Assembly: GCF_000332135.1 (NCBI RefSeq)
Contig: NZ_KB235896.1
Location: forward strand, 3,119,321 to 3,183,320
DNA from: Anabaena sp. PCC 7108
GTDB taxonomy: Bacteria > Cyanobacteriota > Cyanobacteriia > Cyanobacteriales > Nostocaceae
Reading direction: 5' to 3'
Length of the DNA: 64,000 nt
The position numbers and the translations under genes were made by a program. Under the pieces are notes generated by a model. The model was not told where the DNA came from and made no database searches. It saw only the letters and a program-made list of their open reading frames with translations. Positions 26,927 to 37,886 of the stretch are shown one piece after another (within the stretch, counting starts at the first letter, position 1; each line of letters opens with the position of its first letter).

Positions 26927-28384
26927 TTAAAGACGTTGATTTTGCTCAAAATTAGCTTCCAGCTTCAACCTTTCATTCTCCATTCTTAACGCCAATATTT
27001 CATTCTTCTGCAACTCAATTAACGACCTTTGACTAATTACTTCACCAAAGGCTTTTTTACGATTTTCAATACCAAACCATCTCTGATAAGTTTTTGTATG
27101 TTCATCAACAGTATGACCTAAATTGTCTGCTGCGGCTTTAATTGGTATTCCCTGAAGATGCGCTCGAATTGCACAACCATGCCGTAAATCATAAGGTTGA
27201 AACTCAATTCCCACTTTTCTAAACCATCTGGATATATCTCTCCGCATCCAATTAATATTTTGTACAGAGGCAATCTTAGCAACTTTTTTCTCTAAAATAT
27301 TTAATGGTTTGGGATTTTTCAAATCAAATAATTCTATCCATTCCGGTACAAAAGGGATAACTTCTCGATATCCAGTTTTGGTATTTTTATTCACCTTCCA
27401 AGTATGATCTATATTTTGGGGAGACATCCACCAATTAATATCAGGTTGGACAAATAATTCCCTTGGCCTTAACCCATAAGTTGCCAACATTCCATATACC
27501 CAACGCCACATTTCCCAAGTGTCTATTTCATCACTAATGTTTGTATTTTTGCGGTTGAGGGCGAATTTTTCAAAGAGGTCAAAAGCAGATATTATTTTTT
27601 CATCTTCAGGAATTTCTCGATAAGCAGGAGTGACATGATCTCGTTTGACATCGAGTTGAAATCCTAAATTAAAGGTTTTAATCAAAACAGAACTTACCGC
27701 AATCAGTTCATTTTTTTTATTACCCTGAAATGAATTAATAATTTCCTCAAAATTTTCTTTAGTGGCTAAATAGGTGAGAGAAAAGTTTCTTTTAATTACA
27801 GATATATAATTAGCAAAAGTGTTTTGACTGGTGATAGTTTTCTGACGGGTTTGATAATATTTTTCCTCAAATGTATCTAATAATTCTCCAATGGTTTTGA
27901 TCTCTTGCTTCTCTCTCGATTTAATTCCTAAATACTTCTCATTCCACTGGAAAGTATGACGAGCAATTAATTTACCTAACTCGTAACTTTCTTCAATTGC
28001 TGTTTTTAATCCCTCTAAATTTGCGGGTATTCCTAGAGATAAATCATACTGCTTTTTTGTTTTACCTAAACTGTAATCTCCTGGTTTTAACGGTAGGGTA
28101 GCTCGTAATTGAAGAGAATTGCCAGTTTGTTTAATGGTAACTCTTATTCTCTCCCTTTTTAAATTAGTATTAGCTTCGACTAACTTCTGTTCAAAAACTG
28201 CTTGATACTCTAATTCCGTTGCTTTTATTTTCGCCATTGTTCCTCTATAACTACCGTCTGTGGTGTTCTGCGGCTCAAAGTCTGCAAACATATCTGCGAA
28301 CCAGTCCCTTGAGTCTGCATTTGCATATTCCTGTGTAGATGTGGAATATGTCCCCTCGCAATTACCCTGATTTTGTCCGCTCAT
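26927..28384 (-). CDS. xisC: hupL-element site-specific recombinase XisC
   Basis: This 485-residue recombinase should excise the hupL element in differentiating heterocysts. It belongs to the XisA/XisC group, distant relatives of the tyrosine recombinase (phage integrase) family. The C-terminal catalytic region reads YDLRHGCAIRAHLQGIP...AADNLGHTVDEHTKTYQRWF, giving the R-H-x-x-H-Y order with the Tyr of TYQRWF as likely nucleophile. Another Arg lies in YGLRPRELFV. The start codon is 121 bp from the right border, as in Anabaena where xisC lies close to that border. It is clearly paralogous to XisA at 55301-56719. Confidence 0.95.
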   Translation of the reverse strand: MSGQNQGNCEGTYSTSTQEYANADSRDWFADMFADFEPQNTTDGSYRGTMAKIKATELEYQAVFEQKLVEANTNLKRERIRVTIKQTGNSLQLRATLPLKPGDYSLGKTKKQYDLSLGIPANLEGLKTAIEESYELGKLIARHTFQWNEKYLGIKSREKQEIKTIGELLDTFEEKYYQTRQKTITSQNTFANYISVIKRNFSLTYLATKENFEEIINSFQGNKKNELIAVSSVLIKTFNLGFQLDVKRDHVTPAYREIPEDEKIISAFDLFEKFALNRKNTNISDEIDTWEMWRWVYGMLATYGLRPRELFVQPDINWWMSPQNIDHTWKVNKNTKTGYREVIPFVPEWIELFDLKNPKPLNILEKKVAKIASVQNINWMRRDISRWFRKVGIEFQPYDLRHGCAIRAHLQGIPIKAAADNLGHTVDEHTKTYQRWFGIENRKKAFGEVISQRSLIELQKNEILALRMENERLKLEANFEQNQRL

Positions 28385-28504
28385 TCCCTAAATATTCCCT
28401 TATTTATAAACTGAAATGGTGAAAATAAAATGTTCTGACTGAGCAAAATTACCTGATAAAATAAGTTACTCAGGAACATTTACAGCATATCACCTGTTGT
28501 CATT

Positions 28505-28516
28505 GCAGTTATATGG
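28505..28516. other. Right attachment repeat of hupL element
   Basis: GCAGTTATATGG, preceded by CATT. Twelve of twelve core bases match the left site; within the 16-bp Anabaena site two bases (TT for CA) differ. Confidence 0.93.
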
Positions 28517-29601
28517 TGCCTGGTGGTGTGATGTGCGCCCCCACTTTAACCGATATTACCCGCGCCTCGGCAATTCTGGAATATTTCCGCACTAATTGGT
28601 TAGAACCAGTTTGGTTAGGTTGTTCTTTAGAAAGATATGAAGAAATTCAATCTTATGAGGATTTTGTTAAATGGTTGAATCAAGATGTTAAACATCGAGA
28701 ATCTGACTTGGGTTTATATTGGCGCATGGGTTTAGATATCGGTTTAGATCGATATGGTGCGGGTGTGGGTAAATATGTGACTTGGGGTTATATTCCCCAT
28801 GAGGATAGATACAATAAGCCCACCATTGAAGGACGTAACGCCGCCGTAATTATGAAAAACGGCGTTTATGATAGCTTCACTGATACTCATGCCTTGATTA
28901 ATGAATCTTTTATCCGTGAAAATACAACCCGTTCTTGGTATGATGAGGGAACGGAAGATGTTCATCCGAGCGATCGCACAACTAACCCAATTAATAACAA
29001 CGAAAAAGACTTTTCTGGTGCTTATTCTTGGGCAAGTGCAGTCCTTCACCAAGACTTAGGACGTTTAGAAGCAGGACCCCTAGCCCGTCAATTAGTTGCA
29101 GGTGGTAAACATGGAGAAGACTGGCAACATTACGACCCCTTCATTCTCGATGTTTTCAAGAAAATGGGCGGTGCTAATGTTCATGTTCGTCAATTAGCCA
29201 GAGTCCACGAAATTGTCAAGTTATATCGTCAAGCTGAACGCTGTTTAAGAGAGTTCAAATTAAACGATCCTTGGTATATTAAACCCAAAGAAAAAGACGG
29301 TAAAGGTTGGGGTGCAACTGAAGCCGCTAGAGGTGCATTATGTCACTGGGTAGAAATTGAAAAAGGCAAAATTAAACAATACCAAGTTATTGCCCCTGGT
29401 ACTTGGAATATTGGACCCCGTGACGGTGCTGGACAATTAGGACCGATTGAAAAAGCATTAGTAGGAACACCGATTCAAGACCCTACAGACCCCGTAGAAG
29501 TTGGTCATGTCGCCCGTTCTTTTGATTCATGTTTGGTGTGTACTGTTCATGCCCATGATGCGAAAACTGGGGAGGAATTAGCTCGTTTTAGAACAGCTTA
29601 A
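28513..29601 (+). CDS. hupL: HupL 3' part (uptake hydrogenase large subunit, after element)
   Basis: The remaining 362 codons of the [NiFe] large subunit, beginning in the attachment repeat with MVPGGVMCAPTLTD. The C-terminal NiFe ligand pair is in DSCLVCTVHAHD, and the tail after the histidine (AHDAKTGEELARFRTA) is the extension removed by the HupW protease once nickel is inserted. The ATG at 28513 is not a natural start; it is an internal codon of the intact gene. All catalytic ligands are present, so the gene should function after excision. Confidence 0.97.
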   Translation: MVPGGVMCAPTLTDITRASAILEYFRTNWLEPVWLGCSLERYEEIQSYEDFVKWLNQDVKHRESDLGLYWRMGLDIGLDRYGAGVGKYVTWGYIPHEDRYNKPTIEGRNAAVIMKNGVYDSFTDTHALINESFIRENTTRSWYDEGTEDVHPSDRTTNPINNNEKDFSGAYSWASAVLHQDLGRLEAGPLARQLVAGGKHGEDWQHYDPFILDVFKKMGGANVHVRQLARVHEIVKLYRQAERCLREFKLNDPWYIKPKEKDGKGWGATEAARGALCHWVEIEKGKIKQYQVIAPGTWNIGPRDGAGQLGPIEKALVGTPIQDPTDPVEVGHVARSFDSCLVCTVHAHDAKTGEELARFRTA

Positions 29602-29618
29602 TTTATGTTACTTACTTA

Positions 29619-29651
29619 AGATCCCCGACTTCTCTAAGAAGTCGGGGATCT
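29619..29651 (+). terminator. Terminator hairpin after hupL
   Basis: AGATCCCCGACTTCT (29619-29633) and AGAAGTCGGGGATCT (29637-29651) form a perfect 15-bp stem with a 3-nt loop, followed by a T-rich stretch. It sits 17 bp after the hupL stop codon. Confidence 0.85.
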
Positions 29652-29814
29652 ATTCTCTATTTTTCAAAAAGTCAGGGTTCTATATAATTGTTATGTGCAG
29701 TACAAAAGTTCCCAAATCCGTGGGTTAGTCTGGACTTTAATGAGTAATTGGTAATTCATGATCATATGAATTATCAATTCTCAATGACAAATTTACTAAA
29801 ATTGGTAACTAATT

Positions 29815-30237
29815 GTGTCTAATTTAGAACTACATCAATATCTTCCTAAGCTTCCTGATGTTGGACTGCAAGAATTTATGGAATGGTGTATTTTGGAGCA
29901 GTCAAAAGCAGCAGGATTGGAATTTAAACCTGATCAAGGTAAGTTAAATAATTTAGCAGCAGCGGATTATTCTAAGCAATTAGTTGACCAATTTATGAAG
30001 GTAAAACCTGACCCAATTAGAGCGGGGTTAGTGGCTGTAATTGCTGGTAAACAAGCTGATAAACATGAATTGACAGGTTTGGCTGCTGTGGTTGATTTTG
30101 TTTCTCTTTATGTTAAATATTTAATTCCTAAAGATGGTAGTAATCCTGAAGATGCTGATGCAATTTTAGCTAAGGCATCACAACATCAGTATGATAAACT
30201 TGTTGAAGTTGCGAAAAAACATGGTGTGAATTTATAG
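29815..30237 (+). CDS. Conserved hypothetical protein downstream of hupL
   Basis: A 140-residue soluble protein, helical and acidic, starting with GTG. I do not recognise a family. Segments such as NLAAADYSKQLVDQFM and AGLVAVIAGKQADKHELTGLAAVVDFVSLYVKYL suggest a compact helical bundle. It follows hupL on the same strand after a terminator and 213 bp, so it probably has its own promoter. Whether it serves hydrogenase is unknown. Confidence 0.7.
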   Translation: MSNLELHQYLPKLPDVGLQEFMEWCILEQSKAAGLEFKPDQGKLNNLAAADYSKQLVDQFMKVKPDPIRAGLVAVIAGKQADKHELTGLAAVVDFVSLYVKYLIPKDGSNPEDADAILAKASQHQYDKLVEVAKKHGVNL

Positions 30238-30426
30238 ATTTTTAGGTGGGCATTGCCCACCATATTTTTTGTTTCTGGCTTTAGAAAAATCAGTAGTAGG
30301 TTAGGGTATTACTAGATATAGCAATTACTATTCAAGTGCAGTACAAGCTGTAATAATTAAACGCAGATAATTTTGTACTTCACTAGACTAGAAAACGCTA
30401 TAAATAATACCAATAACCTCATACTA

Positions 30427-33400
30427 TTAAAGCACTACAAAATTGTTGGCTATCAGGCTACTTGCAGTAACACCTAATAAGGATGCTAATTCTGTATTTC
30501 CTGTTTTGATTAAAGTGTCATTACCTTGTTGTATCAGTGTTAAATCACTAAATTGAGTCACTCCAGTAATACCACTAATTCCAATCACGTCTACACCTGC
30601 GGTAAAGTCAGTAATTATGTTTTTGCTAGTTGTTAAATCGGCATTTGCAATCCAGAATTGGTCAGCACCAGCACCACCGGCAACTAAGTTATTACCACCT
30701 TCTTGAACATAAAATTGATCATCACCATTTCCACCTAAAGCGCGACCATTTTCACCTAGGTAGAAAATGTCATTACCTGCACCACCAGAAAGACGATAAT
30801 TGCTGGCTTCTGTAGCATCGAGTTGATCATCTCCACTGTTACCAAAAGCACGGTCATGATTAGCAACATCAATGATATCTTGACCACTACCAGTAGCAAT
30901 CCGATTATTACCAACTACACTACCACCCAAGGGAACATCTACTTGATCGTTTCCAGCACCGGTGAAAACTATTTGATTAATTCCACCAAAATCAATTCCA
31001 GCTTTCAGGATATCTGCACCAGGTGTACCGATGACTAAATTAGATTCTTGAATGGGGGATAGGGTAGGATTAACTTCAAACTGACTAACAATTTGAGGTT
31101 GACGGTTAGTAACACTATCAGGATTTGCTTCCAACTCTTCACGGGTATAAGCATCAATCCCATAGGTGGTAACAGTCAACTTTTGAGTTATCGGATCAAT
31201 ATCAAACTCAGTCCAACCATAGGTGTGGGTAGCGACATAATCACCTTGTAATAAGGTAGCATCAATCAAACCATCGGCTACAGCAAGATTATTATTCAAA
31301 CCAACAGGATCATAACCTAAAGGTGTTAAACCACCATCTATGACTGACTTGATAAAGTCGTCTTTATCGTTAACGATACTGTCAGCATCATTAGCAATAG
31401 GTAGAGAATCATAGATTGCTTTTTGGTCAGGAAGAAGGAAGAAATTACCTACAGTTGGACCAAAAGGAGCATCGTAAGCAACAGAACCTGTGATAATTTC
31501 AAAAGCACCAGTGGCAATTTGTTCCTGATCTGGTGCTAACTGGTAGGTGAGGTTATTAACTAATGTGCCATGAAAATCAGCAGTGACAAAAACGACGTTT
31601 TCAATGTTGTTATCATTGATAAACTTGAGGATTTCCGTCCGTTCCGCAGCATAACCTTCAAATCTGTCAGCAGCGATCGCAATGCCAATATTTTGAATTG
31701 GCTCTGGAACCATGATAAACTTCCAGGTGATGCCGTTATTTTGAGCTTGCAATAAATCACTTTTCAGATCCTCAAGTTGCACTTCTCCTAACATTGTCCG
31801 GCTAGGATCAAAAGATGCGGCAAGGAAATTTGCTACCTGAGTTGGATCAGTGGTATCTGTGACATCAACTAATTCGGTATCACGGAAGGAACGGGCATCA
31901 AGGACAAAGGTAGCAGCATCACTACCGTAATTATTGTAACGGTAAAGTTTGCGTTCGCCATCGGTGACGGTATCTCCTGTTTGCCCATAAAATTGGTCAT
32001 TGATGGGGTTATATTCTTGGAAGGCTTGGAGACCGTTTTCATAAAGTGGAGAGTCGTTCACTAAGCCAGAAGTCGCCCCAAATAAGCCTTGGTCGGCTGT
32101 TGCAGCTGTGGCTAAGTCCTCACCACCTGCAAAGTCGTTAGTAACTTCGTGGTCGTCAATTGTGGCTAGGATAGAAGTGGAAGCCCGTAAATCGCCTAAT
32201 GTGTTTTGGCCGTAGCGTTTGCTGTAGACTTCCGCTTGTTTGGCGCGATAATCATCTAAGGTTGTGGCTTGGTCTTTTTCCGTACCATCAGGATTTTTGA
32301 GTCCGGGAGATGCGACATCGGCGTAAATTGTATCACCAAATTCTAAGAAGAATTTCAGGTTAGCATCATCGGCATTGCTAACTGCGGGATAGGGTGCTAA
32401 TTCACCGCGCCAGTCTCCAGAAACACCGAATTTTAAGCCAGTTTTTTGACCTAATGGGGCGGCTGTACTGAATTTACCAATGCTGGTTGAACCCACGCTA
32501 TCGGTAACGCGATAGTAGTAGTTGGTGTTAGCATTTAAACCATCAACTGCAACTTTAACGGGTACGTTAATATCAGTGATGTTGGCTGTTTTTGTCCCAG
32601 CAATGCTAGTGAAATTGGGGTCAGTGCTATATTCAAATGTGACTTCACCAAGGAAGATACTCCGCGCCCAAAGAACGGTAGAATTTTGAGTAGTGTCACC
32701 ACTAGCAATACCGTTGATAGGTTGGGGTTGGGCTATGGGGTTGCGGGGGTCGTAACCAGTGGTATCAATTTTCAGGATATCGGGAAGGGTGTTAGCGATA
32801 TTTTCCCAAGGAACAAATTTGAAGTTGCTATTGACGTTTTCTAATTCTCCGTCATCTTCTACCAATTTAGCAGGGTCGTTGTTACCATCTTGGGTGACAA
32901 ATAAACCATAGGGAAAGTTAGAACCAAGGGGAACGTTAATGACATCTGCACCATCTGATTCTTGGACGCTATCAATTGCACCGTTGTTACCAATAGCAAA
33001 CCGTCCTAAAAATTCGTTGTTGCCTTCACGGGTGTATGCTGCAAAGGTATTATCTCCTTGACTGGAGGCGAGTAAGTAACCTGTGCCATTTGCACCGTAG
33101 TAAATAGTTAAACCTTCTACGTCAGCTACTAAATTACTACCACCCAAATCTTTGACTTGATCAATCAGTATACCTGTGTTATCGCCGCTATTTGGTTCGG
33201 CATTATATTTCCAGATACCGACGTTTTCCTGACCGATGTATAAGAAACCGGTTTCTTGGTCTACAACCATTCCCTCGGTTTGAGGGTCAATGTCGTTAAT
33301 TGTGGGGACAGTAAATTCTCGGACTCGTTCTGCACCAATTGTACCATTGCCCAAGTCGATTAATTTCAACTGGGCGATGTCTCCAGTTTCTCGACGACCT

Positions 33401-36195
33401 GTGAAGACATAATAATCATTGGTGAAAGGACTGCGATATATTGTTAGTCCGTAGGAACTGCGAGAAGATGGTTCGTAGGGAGGGTCAAAGGGTGCTGCTT
33501 GGAAAATTGTGCCGATGTTGCTGTCGGTGATATCTTCTAAATAATTGCCGTCGGTAGAGTTGGGGTTAATTTTGAAGATTACCAGCTTATCATTTCCGCG
33601 ATCGCTCGCTACAGCAATATCAATTTTTTCATCACCTAATTGAAACCCATATTGCAGGTCAATGTTGTTGTAACGAATATCCCCAGGATTCACTGTTTGC
33701 AATAATTCACCAGACAAGTCATAAACCCGCAAACCTGCATTTTTGACGGAAGTTAAAACTAAGCTATTTGCAGAATCTTCCGCATTAACATAAATAGCTG
33801 GATCATCTGCATCTGCATTTTGATCTACTGTAGCTTGGGCTGGATCTTCATCATCAAATAAGTCAGGACGGGTTTCTAAAGTGGGTGTGGCCGTTGGTAC
33901 TAAGTCTGCACTCAAGGTGATAATTTGGGTAAACTGAGTTGCACCAAAGTTATTATCACTTACCAAAACAATAGACTGACGACCATCTGCTAGTTTGGGT
34001 CCAAAACTAATTCCTTCAATGTTATCTAAACCTGTAGGATGATTACCATCACTGTTAGGTAAATTCAGATCGTTTAAATTCAACAAGAGGCGTTTTTGCG
34101 CTGGTTGAATTGCTGCCAGTTGTTCAGCACTTAAACTACTCAAAGAATCAATTGTGCTAAGGTCTGTTGCGCCTTGGAGGGTAACTTCATAGATTTTGAT
34201 GGTGTTCCCCACACCGACAGCAAAAGAACGTTCTAAAGCCAATAAAGTCCCACGATTATCAATTGCTAACAAGTCCACTAACCCATTATCACTAAAACCT
34301 GTACTGGGGTTGGGTGTAACTGCTGCATCTGTGGTGTAAAGATATTCTTTTTCCGGTTGTCCAGTTACCAAATTATACTGAATAATCCGAGAACGGCTAC
34401 CCGCACTGGTAGTAGTAGCTGCACCATCTTGCAAAAGGGTGTTTTCTGTAGCGGTATAAAGGGTTTTTTGGTCAGGGGTAATGGTTAAACTTTCAAAAGC
34501 TAAGTTATTTCTCACACCTGAAGTTTGAGTATCACCTGTGTTGATAATACTGTCACCGTTGGTATCTTCAACAACTGGGAGGAATTTTTTAGGTACAGGA
34601 AGCGATCGCAATTCTTGCCCTGTAGTTAAGCTAAACTCTTTAATGAAGGGATCTGTAACTCTACCTGCACCAAGATTAACTTCACCTTCTGAGGAAATAA
34701 AGACAGTATTGTTGTTAGTTAAAGCAATACCTTCCGGGTCAAGACTCAAAGCTGCAAAAAAGTTGCCATTAATATCTTTTAACGGCGTAACTTGAGTAAA
34801 TGTTACCCCAGTGCTATCAATGGTTTCAGGGTTTGTAGTGAAAGTGTAGAAACGAGCCGGTGCATTTTGAGAGCGATCATCGGAAATAGCGTAAAATTTA
34901 CCTTGAGTCCCATCATAGGTAACACCAGACAAACCACCCAATGCAGTCGCTACTCCATCTACCGTCCCCGCTTCACCACTAGGAACAAAACCCGTTTCTA
35001 AAGTAGTTTGACCTAAAAATTCCACATCTGGAATAGTCTTTCCTGCTTCAGTCGCACCAATTTCCACATCTGCAAATACTAAACGATGGTCGGAACTGGG
35101 GAAAGGAAAAGTACCAACAGGTGCAAAAGTTGGGTCAGTATCTACAGGCCAGAATACTGCTGAGTTAGTAATTTGTAAATCCGATGAAGGTAACACATAA
35201 TCTGAACGCAGATTTCCCGGTGTCGTATCCGCGAAGTCTGCGGTATCAAAATTAGGATTACCATTGTGGTTAGCATTTGCACCACCTTGTAAATCAGCTT
35301 GTTGAGGAGCGCCGGCACTGGTAGGGATATTATTGGTATTAATGCCAGGATTCTGTAAAAGTTGTAAAATGGCATTATCAAAGCTATCCCCATCAAAAGG
35401 ATCAGCATTTTGATCACCCATAATCACAAAGCTAGAACCAGCAGCTAAACCCCCTGTTTTACCACCATCATCATAGATATAATCACCTTTACCGGGGGTA
35501 ATATAATCTGCCCAAAATCTGATTTCATCATGGTTACGTTTACCATTACGATCTTCATCACCATCAAATACAGGTGGTGTAGGATGACTAACTAAAACAT
35601 GAACTGTCTCACCATTAACTTTTATGGGTACATCCCAATGACTTTTAGAGGAAAGACGCAAAATAGCTTGTTCTTCTGGAGAGTACCAAGGAGTATCAGA
35701 ACCTGGTGTGGAAATAGTAGATAACAAAGAGTCTGGCATATCCTGCCACAAAAATTCTTGAAAGGTGCGGACATTTGGTGTATCAATAGGATATTTAGAC
35801 AACAGCAACATCCCAAATTGTCCTGGGAAGTTCCCGAAACCAAAAGCATCATTACCACCACCGATTGTACCGTTATTATCTAAATCAAATCCAGAGTCAA
35901 TACCTGTGTTAGAAGGAGCAATATAAACATAGGGATAGTTAACAGAACTTGCTCCATTTTGACTAATTCCTAAGTAATTTTGCTGGAATAATTCTACAGC
36001 TTGCAGAGGATTATTTGCAACATAATCAAATTCATTAATCAGCAGTACATCGGGGTTAGCACGCTGGATGATTTCTGCAACAGCTTTAGCTTGAGTGTTA
36101 TCTGGAGTCGATAAATCTGTGACTAATTGACCCTCACTGTTACGATTGAGGGAAGCATTAAACTGGGAAAAGCGCACTGTGTAATTAGTTGTCAT
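30427..36195 (-). CDS. Giant multidomain phosphohydrolase: EEP, phytase-like, phytase, PhoD and RTX tail
   Basis: A 1,922-residue protein probably secreted to release phosphate. Domains in order: endonuclease/exonuclease/phosphatase fold (about 1-380; [34 protein letters not shown]); an esterase-like phytase propeller (about 395-765); a beta-propeller phytase (about 775-1150; [22 protein letters not shown]); a PhoD-type alkaline phosphatase (about 1155-1720; [48 protein letters not shown]); and hemolysin-type Ca-binding repeats (about 1725-1922; [11 protein letters not shown]). There is no signal peptide; the RTX-like C terminus ending in NNFVVL implies type I secretion. It stands alone. Individual activities are inferred from motifs. 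Confidence 0.92.
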   Translation of the reverse strand: MTTNYTVRFSQFNASLNRNSEGQLVTDLSTPDNTQAKAVAEIIQRANPDVLLINEFDYVANNPLQAVELFQQNYLGISQNGASSVNYPYVYIAPSNTGIDSGFDLDNNGTIGGGNDAFGFGNFPGQFGMLLLSKYPIDTPNVRTFQEFLWQDMPDSLLSTISTPGSDTPWYSPEEQAILRLSSKSHWDVPIKVNGETVHVLVSHPTPPVFDGDEDRNGKRNHDEIRFWADYITPGKGDYIYDDGGKTGGLAAGSSFVIMGDQNADPFDGDSFDNAILQLLQNPGINTNNIPTSAGAPQQADLQGGANANHNGNPNFDTADFADTTPGNLRSDYVLPSSDLQITNSAVFWPVDTDPTFAPVGTFPFPSSDHRLVFADVEIGATEAGKTIPDVEFLGQTTLETGFVPSGEAGTVDGVATALGGLSGVTYDGTQGKFYAISDDRSQNAPARFYTFTTNPETIDSTGVTFTQVTPLKDINGNFFAALSLDPEGIALTNNNTVFISSEGEVNLGAGRVTDPFIKEFSLTTGQELRSLPVPKKFLPVVEDTNGDSIINTGDTQTSGVRNNLAFESLTITPDQKTLYTATENTLLQDGAATTTSAGSRSRIIQYNLVTGQPEKEYLYTTDAAVTPNPSTGFSDNGLVDLLAIDNRGTLLALERSFAVGVGNTIKIYEVTLQGATDLSTIDSLSSLSAEQLAAIQPAQKRLLLNLNDLNLPNSDGNHPTGLDNIEGISFGPKLADGRQSIVLVSDNNFGATQFTQIITLSADLVPTATPTLETRPDLFDDEDPAQATVDQNADADDPAIYVNAEDSANSLVLTSVKNAGLRVYDLSGELLQTVNPGDIRYNNIDLQYGFQLGDEKIDIAVASDRGNDKLVIFKINPNSTDGNYLEDITDSNIGTIFQAAPFDPPYEPSSRSSYGLTIYRSPFTNDYYVFTGRRETGDIAQLKLIDLGNGTIGAERVREFTVPTINDIDPQTEGMVVDQETGFLYIGQENVGIWKYNAEPNSGDNTGILIDQVKDLGGSNLVADVEGLTIYYGANGTGYLLASSQGDNTFAAYTREGNNEFLGRFAIGNNGAIDSVQESDGADVINVPLGSNFPYGLFVTQDGNNDPAKLVEDDGELENVNSNFKFVPWENIANTLPDILKIDTTGYDPRNPIAQPQPINGIASGDTTQNSTVLWARSIFLGEVTFEYSTDPNFTSIAGTKTANITDINVPVKVAVDGLNANTNYYYRVTDSVGSTSIGKFSTAAPLGQKTGLKFGVSGDWRGELAPYPAVSNADDANLKFFLEFGDTIYADVASPGLKNPDGTEKDQATTLDDYRAKQAEVYSKRYGQNTLGDLRASTSILATIDDHEVTNDFAGGEDLATAATADQGLFGATSGLVNDSPLYENGLQAFQEYNPINDQFYGQTGDTVTDGERKLYRYNNYGSDAATFVLDARSFRDTELVDVTDTTDPTQVANFLAASFDPSRTMLGEVQLEDLKSDLLQAQNNGITWKFIMVPEPIQNIGIAIAADRFEGYAAERTEILKFINDNNIENVVFVTADFHGTLVNNLTYQLAPDQEQIATGAFEIITGSVAYDAPFGPTVGNFFLLPDQKAIYDSLPIANDADSIVNDKDDFIKSVIDGGLTPLGYDPVGLNNNLAVADGLIDATLLQGDYVATHTYGWTEFDIDPITQKLTVTTYGIDAYTREELEANPDSVTNRQPQIVSQFEVNPTLSPIQESNLVIGTPGADILKAGIDFGGINQIVFTGAGNDQVDVPLGGSVVGNNRIATGSGQDIIDVANHDRAFGNSGDDQLDATEASNYRLSGGAGNDIFYLGENGRALGGNGDDQFYVQEGGNNLVAGGAGADQFWIANADLTTSKNIITDFTAGVDVIGISGITGVTQFSDLTLIQQGNDTLIKTGNTELASLLGVTASSLIANNFVVL

Positions 36196-36685
36196 AATTT
36201 ATTTCTCAGGTAAATGCAGATTTAATGTAGCTAAAGCTAAATCTAGCTATGAGCAGCTATCAGTGATTACACAGACATAAAATACCAGTCAAAAGTTAAG
36301 GTTTAGTTGTCTATTGTTCAAGGTTAATAAAATATTCAATTTTTTCGATCATTCAATCTGATAGCAAATATCTGTACTTTGATGCAGTGAAGATATTAAA
36401 CATTTCCGAAAATAAAATATGTATTTTGCTAACCTCATATGTTAATTATTATTAAATAACTAATTGGCATTTATTTTAAATTTAAAATCTCTCAAAGCTA
36501 GGAGACAAGGGATATTTAGTTGTTTTTTACATCATAATTTAATGGATAAATTTTAATAATTTGTTCTTGGTAAGAACAACTTTCTGAATTTTGATGATAA
36601 TATCTATTTAAAGCTTTTTGGAATCTCCGCTTCATCAACTTTATGCATTTGTAGAAAATAATTACTGATTCTCCAAATTATACCC
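36196..36685. other. Intergenic region between divergent genes
   Basis: About 490 A/T-rich bp hold the promoters of the giant phosphohydrolase (leftward) and the small basic secreted protein (rightward). On the minus strand ATTAACCT and CTTAACTT (near 36295-36335) resemble Pho-box units but are not spaced at 11-bp intervals, so PhoB control is only a suggestion. No gene seen. Confidence 0.4.
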
Positions 36686-36892
36686 ATGAAACGTATTGCA
36701 TCTGTTCTTCTCGCTACTGTAATAGCGTCTATGTCAGTGTTGGGTATTGCAGAAAATGCTGATTCTGCAACTCATTATCGTCGTACTAGCACCACTCATG
36801 TCAGACGTTATCGAACTTGTACTGGCAGAAATCGTTATAGATATTATCGCGGCAAGTATTACAGATGTCGTTACAATAGACGGCATCATTAA
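36686..36892 (+). CDS. Small secreted Arg/Tyr-rich basic protein
   Basis: A 68-residue protein with a signal peptide (MKRIASVLLATVIASMSVLG, cleavage near NADSA, about residue 28). The mature 40 residues are very basic and aromatic, with two cysteines (CTGRNRYRYYRGKYYRC) that may form a disulfide. It may bind nucleic acid, polysaccharide or membranes outside the cytoplasm. No family recognised. Confidence 0.65.
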   Translation: MKRIASVLLATVIASMSVLGIAENADSATHYRRTSTTHVRRYRTCTGRNRYRYYRGKYYRCRYNRRHH

Positions 36893-37006
36893 TTCAATTA
36901 CCATGATTTAAATATCTGGGTGGGTATTTCTCACCCAGAAAAACAATAACTGTAGGTTGGGTTATAATTAGAACAAATACACAAAAAATCAAAATTTAAC
37001 ATTGGT

Positions 37007-37237
37007 ATGAATATCCAAGATAAAACTATTGCTCAACTTCGGAAAATGCCAGATGCTTTAGTTCAGGAAGTAAGTGATTTTATAGACTTCCTAATCATGA
37101 AGCACGGTGGTAATAATTGGGAATTGTGGCTGCATTTTAGTGAATCTCTAGATATCGGAGAATCTGATTTTTCTGATTATTTATCTAATTTAGAAGATTA
37201 TGAAGAACGCTTGGCAAGTGGAGAAATTAAGTGGTAA
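37007..37237 (+). CDS. DUF2281-type antitoxin-like protein
   Basis: The 76-residue protein starts MNIQDKTIAQLRKMPDALVQEVSDFIDFL, which matches the DUF2281 family of short antitoxin-like proteins. The C terminus is acidic. It overlaps the MazF-type toxin gene downstream by 7 bp, the usual coupling in type II toxin-antitoxin operons. It should bind the toxin and repress the operon. Confidence 0.8.
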   Translation: MNIQDKTIAQLRKMPDALVQEVSDFIDFLIMKHGGNNWELWLHFSESLDIGESDFSDYLSNLEDYEERLASGEIKW

Positions 37238-37596
37238 ATATCCAAAGGGGAGATATAGTTTTATGTGATCTTAATCCTGTTATTGGTACAGAACAAGCAG
37301 GAATTAGACCTGTTTTAGTAGTGCAAATTGATCGAGCAAATGCGGTTAGTCCCCATACTATTATTGCACCATTCACTTCTAAAATCAGACGTGCTATTTT
37401 ACCCTCTCATATATTTGTACCTGCTGGTATTGGTGGTTTAAGCCAAGATTCTGTGGTGCTTTGTGAGCAACTTCGAGTTGTTGATAAATCAAGAATTATC
37501 AGAATAATTGGTCAGTTAGATACTAATTATTTAGCTGAATTAGAAATAGCTTTATGTACTATTCTTGGTTTAAATATTGTGAATAATAATGAATAA
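37231..37596 (+). CDS. PemK/MazF-family toxin (endoribonuclease)
   Basis: This 121-residue protein is a MazF-like mRNA interferase, a ribosome-independent RNase. Visible family marks are QRGDIVLCDLNPVIGTEQAGIRPVLVVQ (about residues 5-32) and the IIAPFTSKIR segment. It starts with GTG inside the 3' end of the antitoxin gene. The cleavage motif cannot be predicted. Confidence 0.9.
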   Translation: MVNIQRGDIVLCDLNPVIGTEQAGIRPVLVVQIDRANAVSPHTIIAPFTSKIRRAILPSHIFVPAGIGGLSQDSVVLCEQLRVVDKSRIIRIIGQLDTNYLAELEIALCTILGLNIVNNNE

Positions 37597-37598
37597 TT

Positions 37599-37672
37599 GT
37601 AGGTTGGGTAGAGGAACGAAACCCAACGCAAAACGGGTAAATGTTGGGTTTCCTTTCGTCAACCCAACCTAC
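37599..37672. repeat. Palindromic repeat GTAGGTTGGGT...ACCCAACCTAC
   Basis: A 74-bp palindrome with 11-bp perfect ends and internal AACCCAAC/GTTGGGTT pairing, directly after the toxin gene. It is a common interspersed element in Nostocales and may act as terminator for the toxin-antitoxin operon. Confidence 0.75.
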
Positions 37673-37694
37673 TTGACTTTTTGCTAACCCAAAA

Positions 37695-37886
37695 TTACTT
37701 GGAGTTTAGGGCTTGAAGTGCCTCTTGGTAATTCTTTATAATAGTTCTGTCAGGTGATTCAACAAATATGTTAACTATTTTTTGATCTCCATTATATTCA
37801 ACTTCACGTTTCAATACAGTTGCTGTAAAAGAAAATTCTTGATTTCCTAACTCTGTCTCAGTTTGTATCCCAACTCTTTTTGTAAT
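37695..37886 (-). pseudogene. 3' fragment of an unknown gene cut by a MITE-like element
   Basis: An open frame of about 63 codons without a start reads KRVGIQTETELGNQEFSFTA through VEYNGDQKIVNIFVES to EALQALNSK and stops at 37695. The upstream side ends exactly at the inverted-repeat element at 37887-38010. Beyond the element no continuation of the frame was found, so the 5' part is lost. Parent family unknown. Confidence 0.6.

Larger units (their letters stand above)
24715..28504. mobile_element. hupL excision element (3,790 bp)
   Basis: DNA between two direct copies of GCAGTTATATGG separates the two halves of hupL. It encodes a XisC-type recombinase next to the right border, two lipoproteins, a recombinase relic and tandem repeats. 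The element of Anabaena PCC 7120 is inserted at the same codon and has a 16-bp repeat CACAGCAGTTATATGG; the left copy here is identical to that and the right copy differs at two positions. At under 4 kb it is far smaller than the roughly 9-10 kb Anabaena element. Excision is expected late in heterocyst differentiation. Confidence 0.95.

Noticed and set aside
36295-36335. Pho box upstream of the giant phosphohydrolase
   Set aside because: Only two PyTTAAPyPy-like units occur and they are 28 bp apart, not at the required 11-bp spacing.
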